Assembly (NCBI GenBank): GCA_900769665.1
Contig: CAAGHL010000060.1
Span: forward strand, 1-64,000
DNA: 64,000 bases
Origin: Clostridia bacterium
Lineage (GTDB): Bacteria > Bacillota > Clostridia > Christensenellales > CAG-314
Direction: 5' to 3'
Shown here: one piece after another, positions 26,280-33,875 of the stretch
Layout: each line of letters starts with the position of its first letter
Numbering within the stretch: position 1 is the stretch's first letter
Made by a program: the position numbers and the translations under genes
Notes under the pieces: model-generated
The model's database searches: none
Told to the model about the DNA's origin: nothing
The model's input: only the letters and a program-made list of their open reading frames with translations

Positions 26280-27572
26280 ATGTATTTCAAGAAAAACGAC
26301 AAATTCACATGCGACAACAATCAAACGTACGTTGTCGAGGACTTGCTCGGCGAGGGCGGACAAGGCGAGGTGTACCTTGTGTCAAACGGCGTGCAAAAGT
26401 ATGCGCTTAAAATCTACAAAAAGCAGGAAACAAGCGACTTCAAGTACAACCTGCGCAACAACATCGAAAACGGCAGTCCGTCGGCGGATTTTTTGTGGCC
26501 AAAGCGTTTGTATGAGTGCGACGACGGGCGCATAGGTTACTTTATGGATTTGCGCCCCAAAAACTACGTGTCGTTTGTATCCTACCTTACGGGCAAAAAC
26601 CAATTCAAAAACAAGGCAACGTTGCTAAAGTGGTGCGTTTCGCTGTGTTCGGCGTTCAAAAAGTTGCACGAGCAAGGGTTTTCCTACCAAGACCTCAACG
26701 ACGGCAGTTTCTTCTTCGACCCCGACACGGGCGCATTGCTTATTTGCGACAACGATAACGTGACCGCCGACAAAAAGAACCTCGGCATCCTTGGCAAAAT
26801 GCGCTACATGGCGCCGGAAATCGTCACCGGCAAGTGCTTGCCCGACGTGCACTCGGATAGGTTTTCGTTGGCGGTGATACTGTTTATGGCGTTGTGCTTA
26901 GGCAATCCTTTCGAGGGAGAACGGCTGAAAGACTACGACATCGTGGATGAAAAAGCCGAGTACGAGATGTTCGGTAGCGACCCCGTGTTTGTCTACCACA
27001 AGACGAGGAAAACCAACCGCCCCATACGCGGCTACCACTCCGCAGTGCTCAAACGTTGGGCGTATTTGCCGATGTACGTCAAGGAAGCGTTCCATCGCAC
27101 CTTTGTGGACGGACTTGTCGACCGTGAAAACGAACGCACCACCGAGATAGAGTGGCTGAAACTGCTGACCAAGTACAGGGACGAGCTGATTACCTGCCCT
27201 CACTGCGGCTATGAGTACGTATTGGGGTTGGAAGATAAAAAGCGGTACGACGTTTGCCCGTTGTGCGGCAAGCCTACAAAAGAAGTGTGTTTGCTGACGA
27301 TCGGCAAGAGCAAAATAGCGTTGGAACCCGACAAATACTTGTACAAAAGCCATATAGACAAGTACACGGACGACTACTCGACTGTTGTCGGAAAAGTAAT
27401 ACGTAACAAGAAAAACCCGACATTGTGGGGCATAAAACTTGCTCTCGGTAACGCCGTAGAGGTGGAAGACGCAAGCGGCGACAAACGTATTATTGCCGCC
27501 GACGGCGTGATACCCGTCGTGCGTAATCTAAAAATCAGGTTTGGTAGTAGTTTGGTCGGCGAAATTAAGTAA
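26280..27572 (+). CDS. Atypical Ser/Thr protein kinase with zinc ribbon
   Basis: A 430-residue protein. The glycine loop is LLGEGGQGEVYLV (23-34) and the ATP lysine is K44 (YALKIYK). The catalytic loop reads YQDLNDGSFF (D138), with Tyr replacing His of HRD. The metal-binding triplet DFG is replaced by CDNDN (D157). An MAPE motif sits near 177-180. A four-cysteine zinc ribbon follows (CPHC...CPLC, 306-329). The last 90 residues form a small beta domain with VVGKVIRNKKNPTLWGIKL, possibly a degenerate FHA fold. Kinases of this type accompany TerY-like vWA and PP2C proteins in the TerY-P triad. The active-site lysine and both aspartates persist, so it may be active. RBS GAGAGGG. Confidence 0.78.
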   Translation: MYFKKNDKFTCDNNQTYVVEDLLGEGGQGEVYLVSNGVQKYALKIYKKQETSDFKYNLRNNIENGSPSADFLWPKRLYECDDGRIGYFMDLRPKNYVSFVSYLTGKNQFKNKATLLKWCVSLCSAFKKLHEQGFSYQDLNDGSFFFDPDTGALLICDNDNVTADKKNLGILGKMRYMAPEIVTGKCLPDVHSDRFSLAVILFMALCLGNPFEGERLKDYDIVDEKAEYEMFGSDPVFVYHKTRKTNRPIRGYHSAVLKRWAYLPMYVKEAFHRTFVDGLVDRENERTTEIEWLKLLTKYRDELITCPHCGYEYVLGLEDKKRYDVCPLCGKPTKEVCLLTIGKSKIALEPDKYLYKSHIDKYTDDYSTVVGKVIRNKKNPTLWGIKLALGNAVEVEDASGDKRIIAADGVIPVVRNLKIRFGSSLVGEIK

Positions 27573-27627
27573 CGTATTGCTTTTTTAGTGACATAAAGGG
27601 CTAATTCGATATGGATTTTGATGTAGA

Positions 27628-27658
27628 TTGACAGCGGTTTTGCAACCGAAATTACACT
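27628..27658 (+). promoter_or_regulatory. Possible internal promoter before the vWA genes
   Basis: TTGACA (27628-27633) and TTACAC (27652-27657) are 18 nt apart. The spacer carries a small palindrome CGGTT-TTGC-AACCG, a potential operator. The 125-nt gap after the kinase gene supports a separate start. Confidence 0.4.
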
Positions 27659-27697
27659 ACGAAAGTAGCAAAAAAATAACACGAGAGAGGTAGAAAC

Positions 27698-28426
27698 ATG
27701 GAAGACAGAGTGCTAGGCGACGGCATTGCCCGTCAGGAACTGAATTTGTTGTTTGTAATCGACATATCGGGATCGATGGACGGCGAAAAAATCGGTGCGG
27801 TAAACAACGCCATACGCGACGTAATGAGCATAATGCCCGAGATACAGGACGACACGTCGGACGCGGTGATAAAGATTTCGGCGTTGAAGTTTAGCGACAA
27901 TGCGGAGTGGGTGTACCCCGAACCCAAGTCTATTGCCGACTTCAAGTGGAAGGACGTGACCGCCGAAACGGGTACGAACTTGTCGGCGGCGTTGGACGCA
28001 ATGTCGGCGTGGTTGTGCAAACGTAGCAAGGGCGGACAAATGCCCGACATCGGCGGTATTGCGCCCATCATCATTTTGATGACCGACGGTATGCCGACAA
28101 GTTACGATTGGCAAGACCACTTGTTCAATCTAAAAAAGAAGGGTTGGTTTCGAGTGGCGTTGAAGTACGCCCTTGCCATCGGCGTGGAAGATCAAGAAGC
28201 CATGGACGTGCTGACGGCATTTACCGGCAACTCGGAAACGGTGCTGAAAGTGTACACGGCGGAAGCGTTGCGCAAGGTGATTAAGGTAATTGCCGTGACG
28301 GCATCCAAGGTCAAGTCCAACAGCGCATCCACAAGCGGCGTAGGCGGTGCGGTGGTGGACAACAACCAAGTGGCGCAGGCGCAAATCGCCGACAAGTTGG
28401 AAGAGGTGACGGACGTTGAGTGGTAG
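27698..28426 (+). CDS. TerY-like vWA domain protein 1
   Basis: A 242-residue single vWA protein. The metal-ion-dependent adhesion site is intact: DISGSM (D22, S24, S26), the threonine in TGTNLS and the aspartate in LMTDG. It resembles TerY, a cytosolic vWA that bridges kinases, phosphatases and other Ter-system components. The C-terminus is acidic and ends EVTDVEW, shared in form with the next protein (DDWEW). RBS GAGAGAGG. It overlaps the next gene by 11 nt. Confidence 0.85.
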   Translation: MEDRVLGDGIARQELNLLFVIDISGSMDGEKIGAVNNAIRDVMSIMPEIQDDTSDAVIKISALKFSDNAEWVYPEPKSIADFKWKDVTAETGTNLSAALDAMSAWLCKRSKGGQMPDIGGIAPIIILMTDGMPTSYDWQDHLFNLKKKGWFRVALKYALAIGVEDQEAMDVLTAFTGNSETVLKVYTAEALRKVIKVIAVTASKVKSNSASTSGVGGAVVDNNQVAQAQIADKLEEVTDVEW

Positions 28427-29150
28427 CTTGCCTGCGGTTGTCGCTGACCGAATTGCAAAACAGCGACTAAACGTAATATTGGTTGTGGATTGCTCAACAA
28501 GCATGCGCGGCGAACGTATTGCGCAAGTCAATGCGGCGATACACGACATAAAACGCTACCTAAGCAAACTGCAAGGGGACAACTCCAACGTCGACTTTTA
28601 CATCACTGTCATCACCTACTCCACCGACGCGTTTTTCCTCAATCGGGACAAATGCAAGGCAGTGGATGAATTTGAGTTTTTCGACATCAAGGCAGGCGGT
28701 TGGAGCAATCTGCACATCGCCTACAAACGCCTTTCCGAAATCTTGCGTAAGGAATCCAAGGGCGGACAAATGCCCGACTACGGCGGCGTTGCGCCAATTG
28801 TGTTGCTGATGACCGACGGACACCCCACCAAGGACAACGTCGAAGACCAGTTGAAGGCGTTGAAAAAGTTGCCTTGGTTTAACGTAGCGTTGCGCTACGG
28901 CATTGCAATCGAGCTAAACGACAAACGGACAATGAAGTGCCTCACCGATTTTGTCGGCGGCAACGGTGACGTGGTGGAGTGCTACGACGCTCGACTGCTG
29001 GAACGTATCATCAAGGTGATTGTGTTGACGGCTTCCAAGGTCAAGTCGAGTTCCGCAAGCGTGCGCGCCGAGGGTGTGCCCGACGTGACGGAAGAGGTCC
29101 GGCAGGAAGTGCGACAAGCTATTTCCGAAGTGGATGATTGGGAGTGGTGA
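28416..29150 (+). CDS. TerY-like vWA domain protein 2
   Basis: A 244-residue paralogue of the preceding protein. The MIDAS motif is DCSTSM (D25, S27, S29), with LMTDG later. The usual threonine site reads GGWSNLH, so the second MIDAS position is Ser/Trp rather than TGTNL, and metal binding may differ. The shared stretch SKGGQMPD-GG-API-LMTDG shows a recent duplication. I take a TTG start at 28416, because AGAGGTG lies 7 nt upstream inside the first vWA gene and no ATG is available nearby. Translation is coupled to gene 1. Confidence 0.82.
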   Translation: MSGSLPAVVADRIAKQRLNVILVVDCSTSMRGERIAQVNAAIHDIKRYLSKLQGDNSNVDFYITVITYSTDAFFLNRDKCKAVDEFEFFDIKAGGWSNLHIAYKRLSEILRKESKGGQMPDYGGVAPIVLLMTDGHPTKDNVEDQLKALKKLPWFNVALRYGIAIELNDKRTMKCLTDFVGGNGDVVECYDARLLERIIKVIVLTASKVKSSSASVRAEGVPDVTEEVRQEVRQAISEVDDWEW

Positions 29151-29151
29151 C

Positions 29152-29991
29152 ATGCTGAGATTTTTTACAAAGACGGCAATAGGGTACAACCATTTGCAAC
29201 ATGGCAAGCCTTGCCAAGACTTCTCCGCAAGCTATCACGACGAGGAACGCACCATTGTTACGGCATGCGACGGACACGGTAGTGAGGTGCATGTGCGTAG
29301 CGCCCTCGGTAGTAAATTTGCGGCGGAAGCGGTGATAAATGTATTCAAAAAAGTAACACGTATGCTGTTTTTCCGCACAAAAACGGAAGAAGCAAACAAA
29401 AAATTGCGGTTGGAAATCTTGTGCGAATGGAATGCGCTTGTGGAACGTCACCTTGCTGAACATCCGTTAAGCAAGGCGGAGCTGTCAACGCTGGACGAAG
29501 ACAAGGTGTTTCGCTTGAAGACCGACCCGACGGTGGCGTACGGCACCACGTTGCAAGGCGCAATGTTTTTCGGCAACAAGGTGGTGTGTGTTTCCTTGGG
29601 TGACGGCGGCTGTTTTGTAGTAAAGCGCGGTATGCTGTATCCGCTGTTCGAGGATGTCGAGGAAGAGGAAAACGTGGCAAACGTCACTTGCTCTATGTGC
29701 CAATCGGACGCATACAAACACTTGCATGTCGCCGTGTTTGATGCAAAAAGCGTGCAAGGCGTAATAGTACTAACCGACGGACTGATAAACCCCTACCGCA
29801 ACTTGGGCAACTTTGCCGAAAAGTTTGTTGCGCCCACTGTGACCAATTTGCTTGACGGTAATGCGGGCGTGGTGAATGAATTTATTACTAGGTTGGGTGC
29901 GGAATTGGGCATTGGCGACGACGTGTCGTTAGGCATTATTTTGCGAGATAACCGCACTTCTGCAAGCCGAGTCAGGGAGAAGCAAACATGA
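29152..29991 (+). CDS. PP2C-type protein phosphatase
   Basis: A 279-residue phosphatase-like protein. The N-terminal motifs are GKPCQDF (D23) and CDGHGSE (D40-G-H-G). GTTLQGAMFFGNKVVCVSLGDGGCFV, VLTDGL and IGDDVSLGII complete the metal-binding aspartates of the PP2C/PPM family. It should reverse the action of the nearby kinase. The ATG at 29152 lies one base after the vWA2 stop with GGGAGTGG just upstream. Its stop overlaps the next gene's start (ATGA). Confidence 0.85.
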   Translation: MLRFFTKTAIGYNHLQHGKPCQDFSASYHDEERTIVTACDGHGSEVHVRSALGSKFAAEAVINVFKKVTRMLFFRTKTEEANKKLRLEILCEWNALVERHLAEHPLSKAELSTLDEDKVFRLKTDPTVAYGTTLQGAMFFGNKVVCVSLGDGGCFVVKRGMLYPLFEDVEEEENVANVTCSMCQSDAYKHLHVAVFDAKSVQGVIVLTDGLINPYRNLGNFAEKFVAPTVTNLLDGNAGVVNEFITRLGAELGIGDDVSLGIILRDNRTSASRVREKQT

Positions 29992-31067
29992 AGTTTCGCG
30001 AAGCATTGAAGTATTGTTTCGACAATCGCACGACGGACGACGACATTGTTGCGCCGTTTAGGCTGTATTGCAAGTTGTGCGACATGACGGACAGCGGATA
30101 TGCAAACGCCAAGAAATTGCGTAACTTTTTTGCCGTGGACAAGAGGGTTGCATTGGTGGAAAGTATGGTGAAGGAAGGGGTTGCAAGCGTTGAACCATTG
30201 ACGGAAAAGTATGCTCTCGTAAAGGATTTCCTGTCGCAAAAAAGTTACTACGTATTGGTTTTCCTTGTGCAAAACACGCTGTTTCCGCATTGGGACAACG
30301 ATGTCGCCGAACTGAAAAACAAGCTTGTTCCGCAAAAAAAGGTTGCAGACAAACCGACGGCAAACAATGTGGCGAAAAAGCCGACTGTAACCCGTGCGCC
30401 TACATCGGGCGGTAGCCAAAGTGGCAAAGGCAATCCCAACGGCTCGGGCAGTGGCGGTGCGGCAACGACGACAAATCAATCGACAACGCAAAGTCAATAT
30501 GCAACAAGCCAAAACGCAACCACGCAATCGACAACAAGTCAAACAACATCGACCCCGACGTACCGTTCCTCAACAAGCGGTGTGTCGTACGGCAGTTACT
30601 ACCATGACTTTGCGGAAACAAACTTCGACGACGTCATTTTGCCGTTTAGGTTTGTATTTGTCTTTTTGTTGGCGGCGGTTGCCGTGGCTACGGGCATATG
30701 CGCAATATTCTTTGCCCAATATGGTTGGACGTATTGGCAGTGGGTTGTCGGCGCGGCAATTGCCGTTGTGTTGCCGTACTTGTTTTTCGAGGGCGAAAAC
30801 CTGATTAACAGCATGTACGCAACCTTCCCTTTGGCGTTGGCTGTGTATGCATTTTGCATTTGTGGCGTGGTGCTCAATCACGTGTTTCGCAACGACTTTG
30901 CCTTGGTTGCCCATTGGCTGTACGGCGCAATGTTTGCAACAAGTTTTGTGGTTGCATTTGTGTATGTAGGCGACAAGAAAAGGCGTGCGCACACAAGAAT
31001 GTATCTCGTGGCGCTGTTGGTAAGCGCGGTGTTGTTCGTTGCGGAGTTTTTCGTGGATTTTGCGTAA
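29988..31067 (+). CDS. Unknown membrane protein with helical head and Ser/Thr/Gln-rich linker
   Basis: A 359-residue protein I cannot assign to a family. Residues 1-115 form a helical soluble domain (REALKYCFDNRTTDDDIVAPFRLYCKLCD). Residues 116-200 are a low-complexity linker rich in Thr, Ser, Gln and Asn. The C-terminal 140 residues contain about five or six membrane helices. It overlaps the phosphatase gene by 4 nt, making it part of the kinase/vWA/PP2C operon. It may be the membrane anchor or effector of the cluster (inference). The linker is a plausible phosphorylation target. Confidence 0.6.
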   Translation: MKFREALKYCFDNRTTDDDIVAPFRLYCKLCDMTDSGYANAKKLRNFFAVDKRVALVESMVKEGVASVEPLTEKYALVKDFLSQKSYYVLVFLVQNTLFPHWDNDVAELKNKLVPQKKVADKPTANNVAKKPTVTRAPTSGGSQSGKGNPNGSGSGGAATTTNQSTTQSQYATSQNATTQSTTSQTTSTPTYRSSTSGVSYGSYYHDFAETNFDDVILPFRFVFVFLLAAVAVATGICAIFFAQYGWTYWQWVVGAAIAVVLPYLFFEGENLINSMYATFPLALAVYAFCICGVVLNHVFRNDFALVAHWLYGAMFATSFVVAFVYVGDKKRRAHTRMYLVALLVSAVLFVAEFFVDFA

Positions 31068-31226
31068 TTCTCGACCATTGAACAAACGATTCGGACGGCA
31101 ATATTTGTCGCTTACGGCCGGAAAATTCTTTACAACCAAAAGAATAAAAACAGCACGTTAAAACATCAAAAAATGATACGTATGCAAAAATTAACTACAT
31201 TTTTACAAATCTACGGAGGATAAATC

Positions 31227-31733
31227 ATGGGATTTTGGGGTTGGACGTTGACAATCATCGGGGCAATTTTGGTTGTCGTGGTGTTTGTGGTGTTGCCGAT
31301 CAAGTTTTGCAACACGGTACTTCGCAAAAAAGAAGAAATCGAAAAAGCAAAAAGCCGAGTGCGCATTGCCAAGGCTAAGTACTTGCAAGTTTTGCGCAAA
31401 ATGGGCACAACGCAACAGGAAGCTTACGACGCTCACGGCGGCGCCTACAACAAGGCAAACAGTGGCAGAGCCGGTTATTTTATTAGCGGCGCAATAGGCA
31501 ACATCGAAAGCGAGTTTGACAAAACGCAACAAGTGGTGTTGACCTTGGCGGACGACTACCAAGCGGCGCAACAATCGCTCAACGAGCTTGTCAACGACTA
31601 CAACGTGTACATCACAACCTTTCCGCGCGTGATATTTGCCAAGCTGTTCCGCTACCAAAAGGAAAAGTACGTCGACTCCGCCAATTTGGACGCCAGTACC
31701 GAGCTTCGCGGCTTCGACGACAACGACATTTAG
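31227..31733 (+). CDS. LemA-family membrane protein
   Basis: A 168-residue protein with one N-terminal helix (WGWTLTIIGAILVVVVFVVLPIKF-like) and a LemA-type coiled helical domain (ADDYQAAQQSLNELVNDYNVYITTFPRVIFAKLFRYQKEKYV, quoted in part here as the family-typical NDYN...FP...FAKLF region). LemA proteins are common in envelope-stress loci but have no firm biochemical role. RBS CGGAGGA. A TACGTA element lies 45 nt upstream at 31177-31182. Confidence 0.8.
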   Translation: MGFWGWTLTIIGAILVVVVFVVLPIKFCNTVLRKKEEIEKAKSRVRIAKAKYLQVLRKMGTTQQEAYDAHGGAYNKANSGRAGYFISGAIGNIESEFDKTQQVVLTLADDYQAAQQSLNELVNDYNVYITTFPRVIFAKLFRYQKEKYVDSANLDASTELRGFDDNDI

Positions 31734-31837
31734 CCGACAACCGCGACACCCAATGCCACCTAACGTGGACGCAACCAAACGTTGACGGGTAGGGCAGGTG
31801 GAGTAAAAATTAAAAGTTTATACTAAGGAGAAATGCT

Positions 31838-32164
31838 ATGAAACTAATTTGTGCGTTAATCAAATGGGGCATCCGAGTTGCGTTCTTTTACTTCGTTATG
31901 ATGCCGACGGCTTATGCCACCAAGTCCATCATTTTGTTGGTCGCCGAGCTTATTGCCAGTGGCATATCGCTAAGCCGTTACGAGTCGGACGAAATCTTCC
32001 AAGTAATCACGGGTTGGGGTCCGTTCGGCGATTTCGGTCACTACGAGTACACGGATCACACAGGCAAAAGAGTTCTCGGTTGGCTGTTTTGGCTCGGCGC
32101 AATGGCTTGTCGCATATTCATGATTTACTGCATGGCTAATCCGCAAATCTTGTTGGCGGAGTAA
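31838..32164 (+). CDS. Small membrane protein, unknown
   Basis: A 108-residue protein with hydrophobic segments at about 8-45 and 80-105, and a short soluble loop (TGWGPFGDFGHYEYTDHTGK). I recognise no family. RBS AAGGAGAAA is well placed. It lies 104 nt after the LemA gene and probably belongs to the same transcript. Confidence 0.6.
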   Translation: MKLICALIKWGIRVAFFYFVMMPTAYATKSIILLVAELIASGISLSRYESDEIFQVITGWGPFGDFGHYEYTDHTGKRVLGWLFWLGAMACRIFMIYCMANPQILLAE

Positions 32165-32566
32165 ACCTCAACCGCCGCTTGTTACCATTGCTAACCGCGC
32201 GCTCACATCTTTATTCCTTCTCCCTCCCCCACCACGCAACGCAGTGCCAAAGCGCATTTGCAACGCTTGTTATATCACATTCAACGCAAAACCAAGCCGT
32301 TACAGCCGCATTTTTGCTTAATTTGCGACAAATTTCGTCAAACCTATTGACAATGGGGAGGGGCGTGTATTATAATACACATACTTGGTTTTGTAGTCTA
32401 TTGTATATATTATTAGCAAACCAATGTTGTTAGAGGGATTGAAAATGATTGTCTTGTATGGCAAACTAGATATGTAGTGTCGCGGGACGGGCAGTAGCCC
32501 GGCTCCGTTTTCGCATACCTTTTTGCTGTCGCAATCGTCGTGCGCATTGCGCTTTTGAGGAGAATT
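32165..32566 (+). other. 402-nt gap with strong promoter and structured leader
   Basis: No gene is seen. It holds a near-perfect promoter at 32347-32376, then a leader of roughly 180 nt. The leader contains a GC-rich hairpin CGGGC-AGTA-GCCCG near 32486-32500 and a stem GCAAT...ATTGC just before the ribosome site. I compared the leader by eye with c-di-GMP, ZTP and SRP-type RNAs and could not place it in any of them. Confidence 0.5.
32347..32380 (+). promoter_or_regulatory. Consensus promoter with palindromic operator over the -10
   Basis: TTGACA (32347-32352), 18 nt, TATAAT (32371-32376). GTGTATTATAATACAC (32365-32380) is a perfect 16-bp palindrome that includes the whole -10 box, a classic repressor-operator arrangement. 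The WYL regulator downstream could be the repressor (inference). Confidence 0.75.
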
Positions 32567-33523
32567 ATGAACAAAACGGCAAATTGCCTAAAAATGTTGC
32601 AGTATCTCAACTCCGGCAGAGTGTACAAAATCAGCGAACTCGCCGAGCGGTTGGAAACAAACCCACGCAACATCATCGAATACCGCAACGAGTTGGAAAA
32701 CGCCGGCTACGTCATCATCAGCATAGCAGGAAAGTACGGTGGCTACAAGTTGGACGAAACTTCCACGTTGCCCACGGTCAAGCTCACTGCGGATGAGAAG
32801 CTCGCCCTTGTAGAAGGTGCGGGCTATTTGGCTGCCCGAAACGACTTTTTGTACAAGGCGCAGTACGAGTCGGCAATGAGCAAGGTGTATTCGGCGGTCA
32901 ACCACACGGACAATCGCGAGGTATTGCCCACGGTGATTACGCGCTTCCCCCTTGCCATGAGTGAGGAAGAAATCTCCCGTCGCTACAATGCGGTGCAACG
33001 ATGTATTTACGGACGTCTGAAACTGAAAATCACCTACCTTTCCGCCAAAAACGAGCAATCGCAACGCACAATCCACCCCTACAATTTGTATATGTACAAC
33101 AATGCGTGGTTTGTCATTGCGTTTGACGAGTTGCGCGGCGAGGTAAAGTACTTCAAGCTAAACCGCATAAAGGCGTTAGAAGTGCGTGACGGCGAGCGGT
33201 TTAGGCGGTTGCTTTCGTACAAGGCAAGCGACTACGTGGACCGCTTCGGCATGAAAAACAACGGCGAGTGGTACGAGTTTGAGCTGGAACTGACCGGCAA
33301 GTACGCAATGTTGGTGCAGGAGCGCATTTATGGGCGCGACCAAGTGGTGACACCGATCGATGCGGAGCGCACGCGACTGAAAGTGACCATGCAAAACAAA
33401 ACCGACGTCGTGTCCTTCGTGATGGGCTTCGGCAAGTATTGCAAAGTGCTTGAACCGGAGTGGTTGAAAGAGGAAGTTGCCGAAAGTTGTAAACTGATTT
33501 TGGATGGACTGAATAGTGGGTGA
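32567..33523 (+). CDS. WYL-domain transcriptional regulator
   Basis: A 318-residue regulator: N-terminal winged helix (KMLQYLNSGRVYKISELAERLETNPRNI region, 10-60), WYL domain (IHPYNLYMYNNAWFVIAFDE around 170-190) and C-terminal WCX extension. WYL proteins bind ligands or nucleic acid and often control stress, DNA-damage or defence genes. The ATG at 32567 has TGAGGAGA upstream; an ATG at 32540 has no site. It is preceded by the palindromic promoter, suggesting self-control. Confidence 0.88.
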   Translation: MNKTANCLKMLQYLNSGRVYKISELAERLETNPRNIIEYRNELENAGYVIISIAGKYGGYKLDETSTLPTVKLTADEKLALVEGAGYLAARNDFLYKAQYESAMSKVYSAVNHTDNREVLPTVITRFPLAMSEEEISRRYNAVQRCIYGRLKLKITYLSAKNEQSQRTIHPYNLYMYNNAWFVIAFDELRGEVKYFKLNRIKALEVRDGERFRRLLSYKASDYVDRFGMKNNGEWYEFELELTGKYAMLVQERIYGRDQVVTPIDAERTRLKVTMQNKTDVVSFVMGFGKYCKVLEPEWLKEEVAESCKLILDGLNSG

Positions 33524-33565
33524 GAGGGAACAAGCAGGGAGATTGTTAGTGAATTTGTGATTTGT

Positions 33566-33592
33566 AAAAAAATCCCGACCGAAGTCGGGATT
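33566..33592 (-). terminator. Intrinsic terminator of the small lipoprotein gene
   Basis: On the minus strand AATCCCGAC-TTCG-GTCGGGATT forms a perfect 9-bp stem (33592-33571) followed by five T (33570-33566), directly after the stop codon. It also separates the convergent WYL gene. Confidence 0.88.
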
Positions 33593-33595
33593 AGT

Positions 33596-33781
33596 TTAGG
33601 CGATGAGGTTGTACGAAGGAACAACAAATCCTTCAAAGTCGTCGTCGATTGTCGGCGGATTGGTGTCCGTTGGAGTTTTGTTGTCGTCTTTCTTGTCCGT
33701 ATCTTCTCCACAAGCAGCCAAGCAAGTGAAGCAAGCTACTAAAAGAGCCAAAACCAACAAAAGACAAATCAGCTTTTTCAT
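33596..33781 (-). CDS. Small lipoprotein, unknown
   Basis: A 61-residue secreted lipoprotein (MKKLICLLLVLALLVACFTCLAAC, lipobox C24) with only about 37 mature residues, acidic and rich in Asp, Pro and Thr. RBS GGGAG. It has its own strong promoter and terminator, and is divergent from the MACPF gene, whose ribosome binding site lies 2 nt beyond the -35 of this promoter. Function unknown; it could be an immunity or lipid-anchored accessory protein for the MACPF protein (speculative). Confidence 0.75.
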   Translation of the reverse strand: MKKLICLLLVLALLVACFTCLAACGEDTDKKDDNKTPTDTNPPTIDDDFEGFVVPSYNLIA

Positions 33782-33831
33782 AATGAATCTCCCTTGTGTT
33801 AATTTAGCTATGCTGAATTAGCTATACGTTT

Positions 33832-33860
33832 ATTTTATCAATATTGTAGTCAATTGTCAA
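33832..33860 (-). promoter_or_regulatory. Promoter of the small lipoprotein gene
   Basis: Minus strand: TTGACA (33860-33855), 17 nt, TAAAAT (33837-33832). The 5' leader contains a direct repeat TTAGCTAT (plus strand, near 33804 and 33819). Confidence 0.8.
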
Positions 33861-33875
33861 GTAGGAGAAAACAAA

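Noticed and set aside
32399..32530. c-di-GMP, ZTP or SRP-type RNA in the WYL leader
   Set aside because: The conserved core sequences of those RNAs are not present; only generic hairpins are visible.
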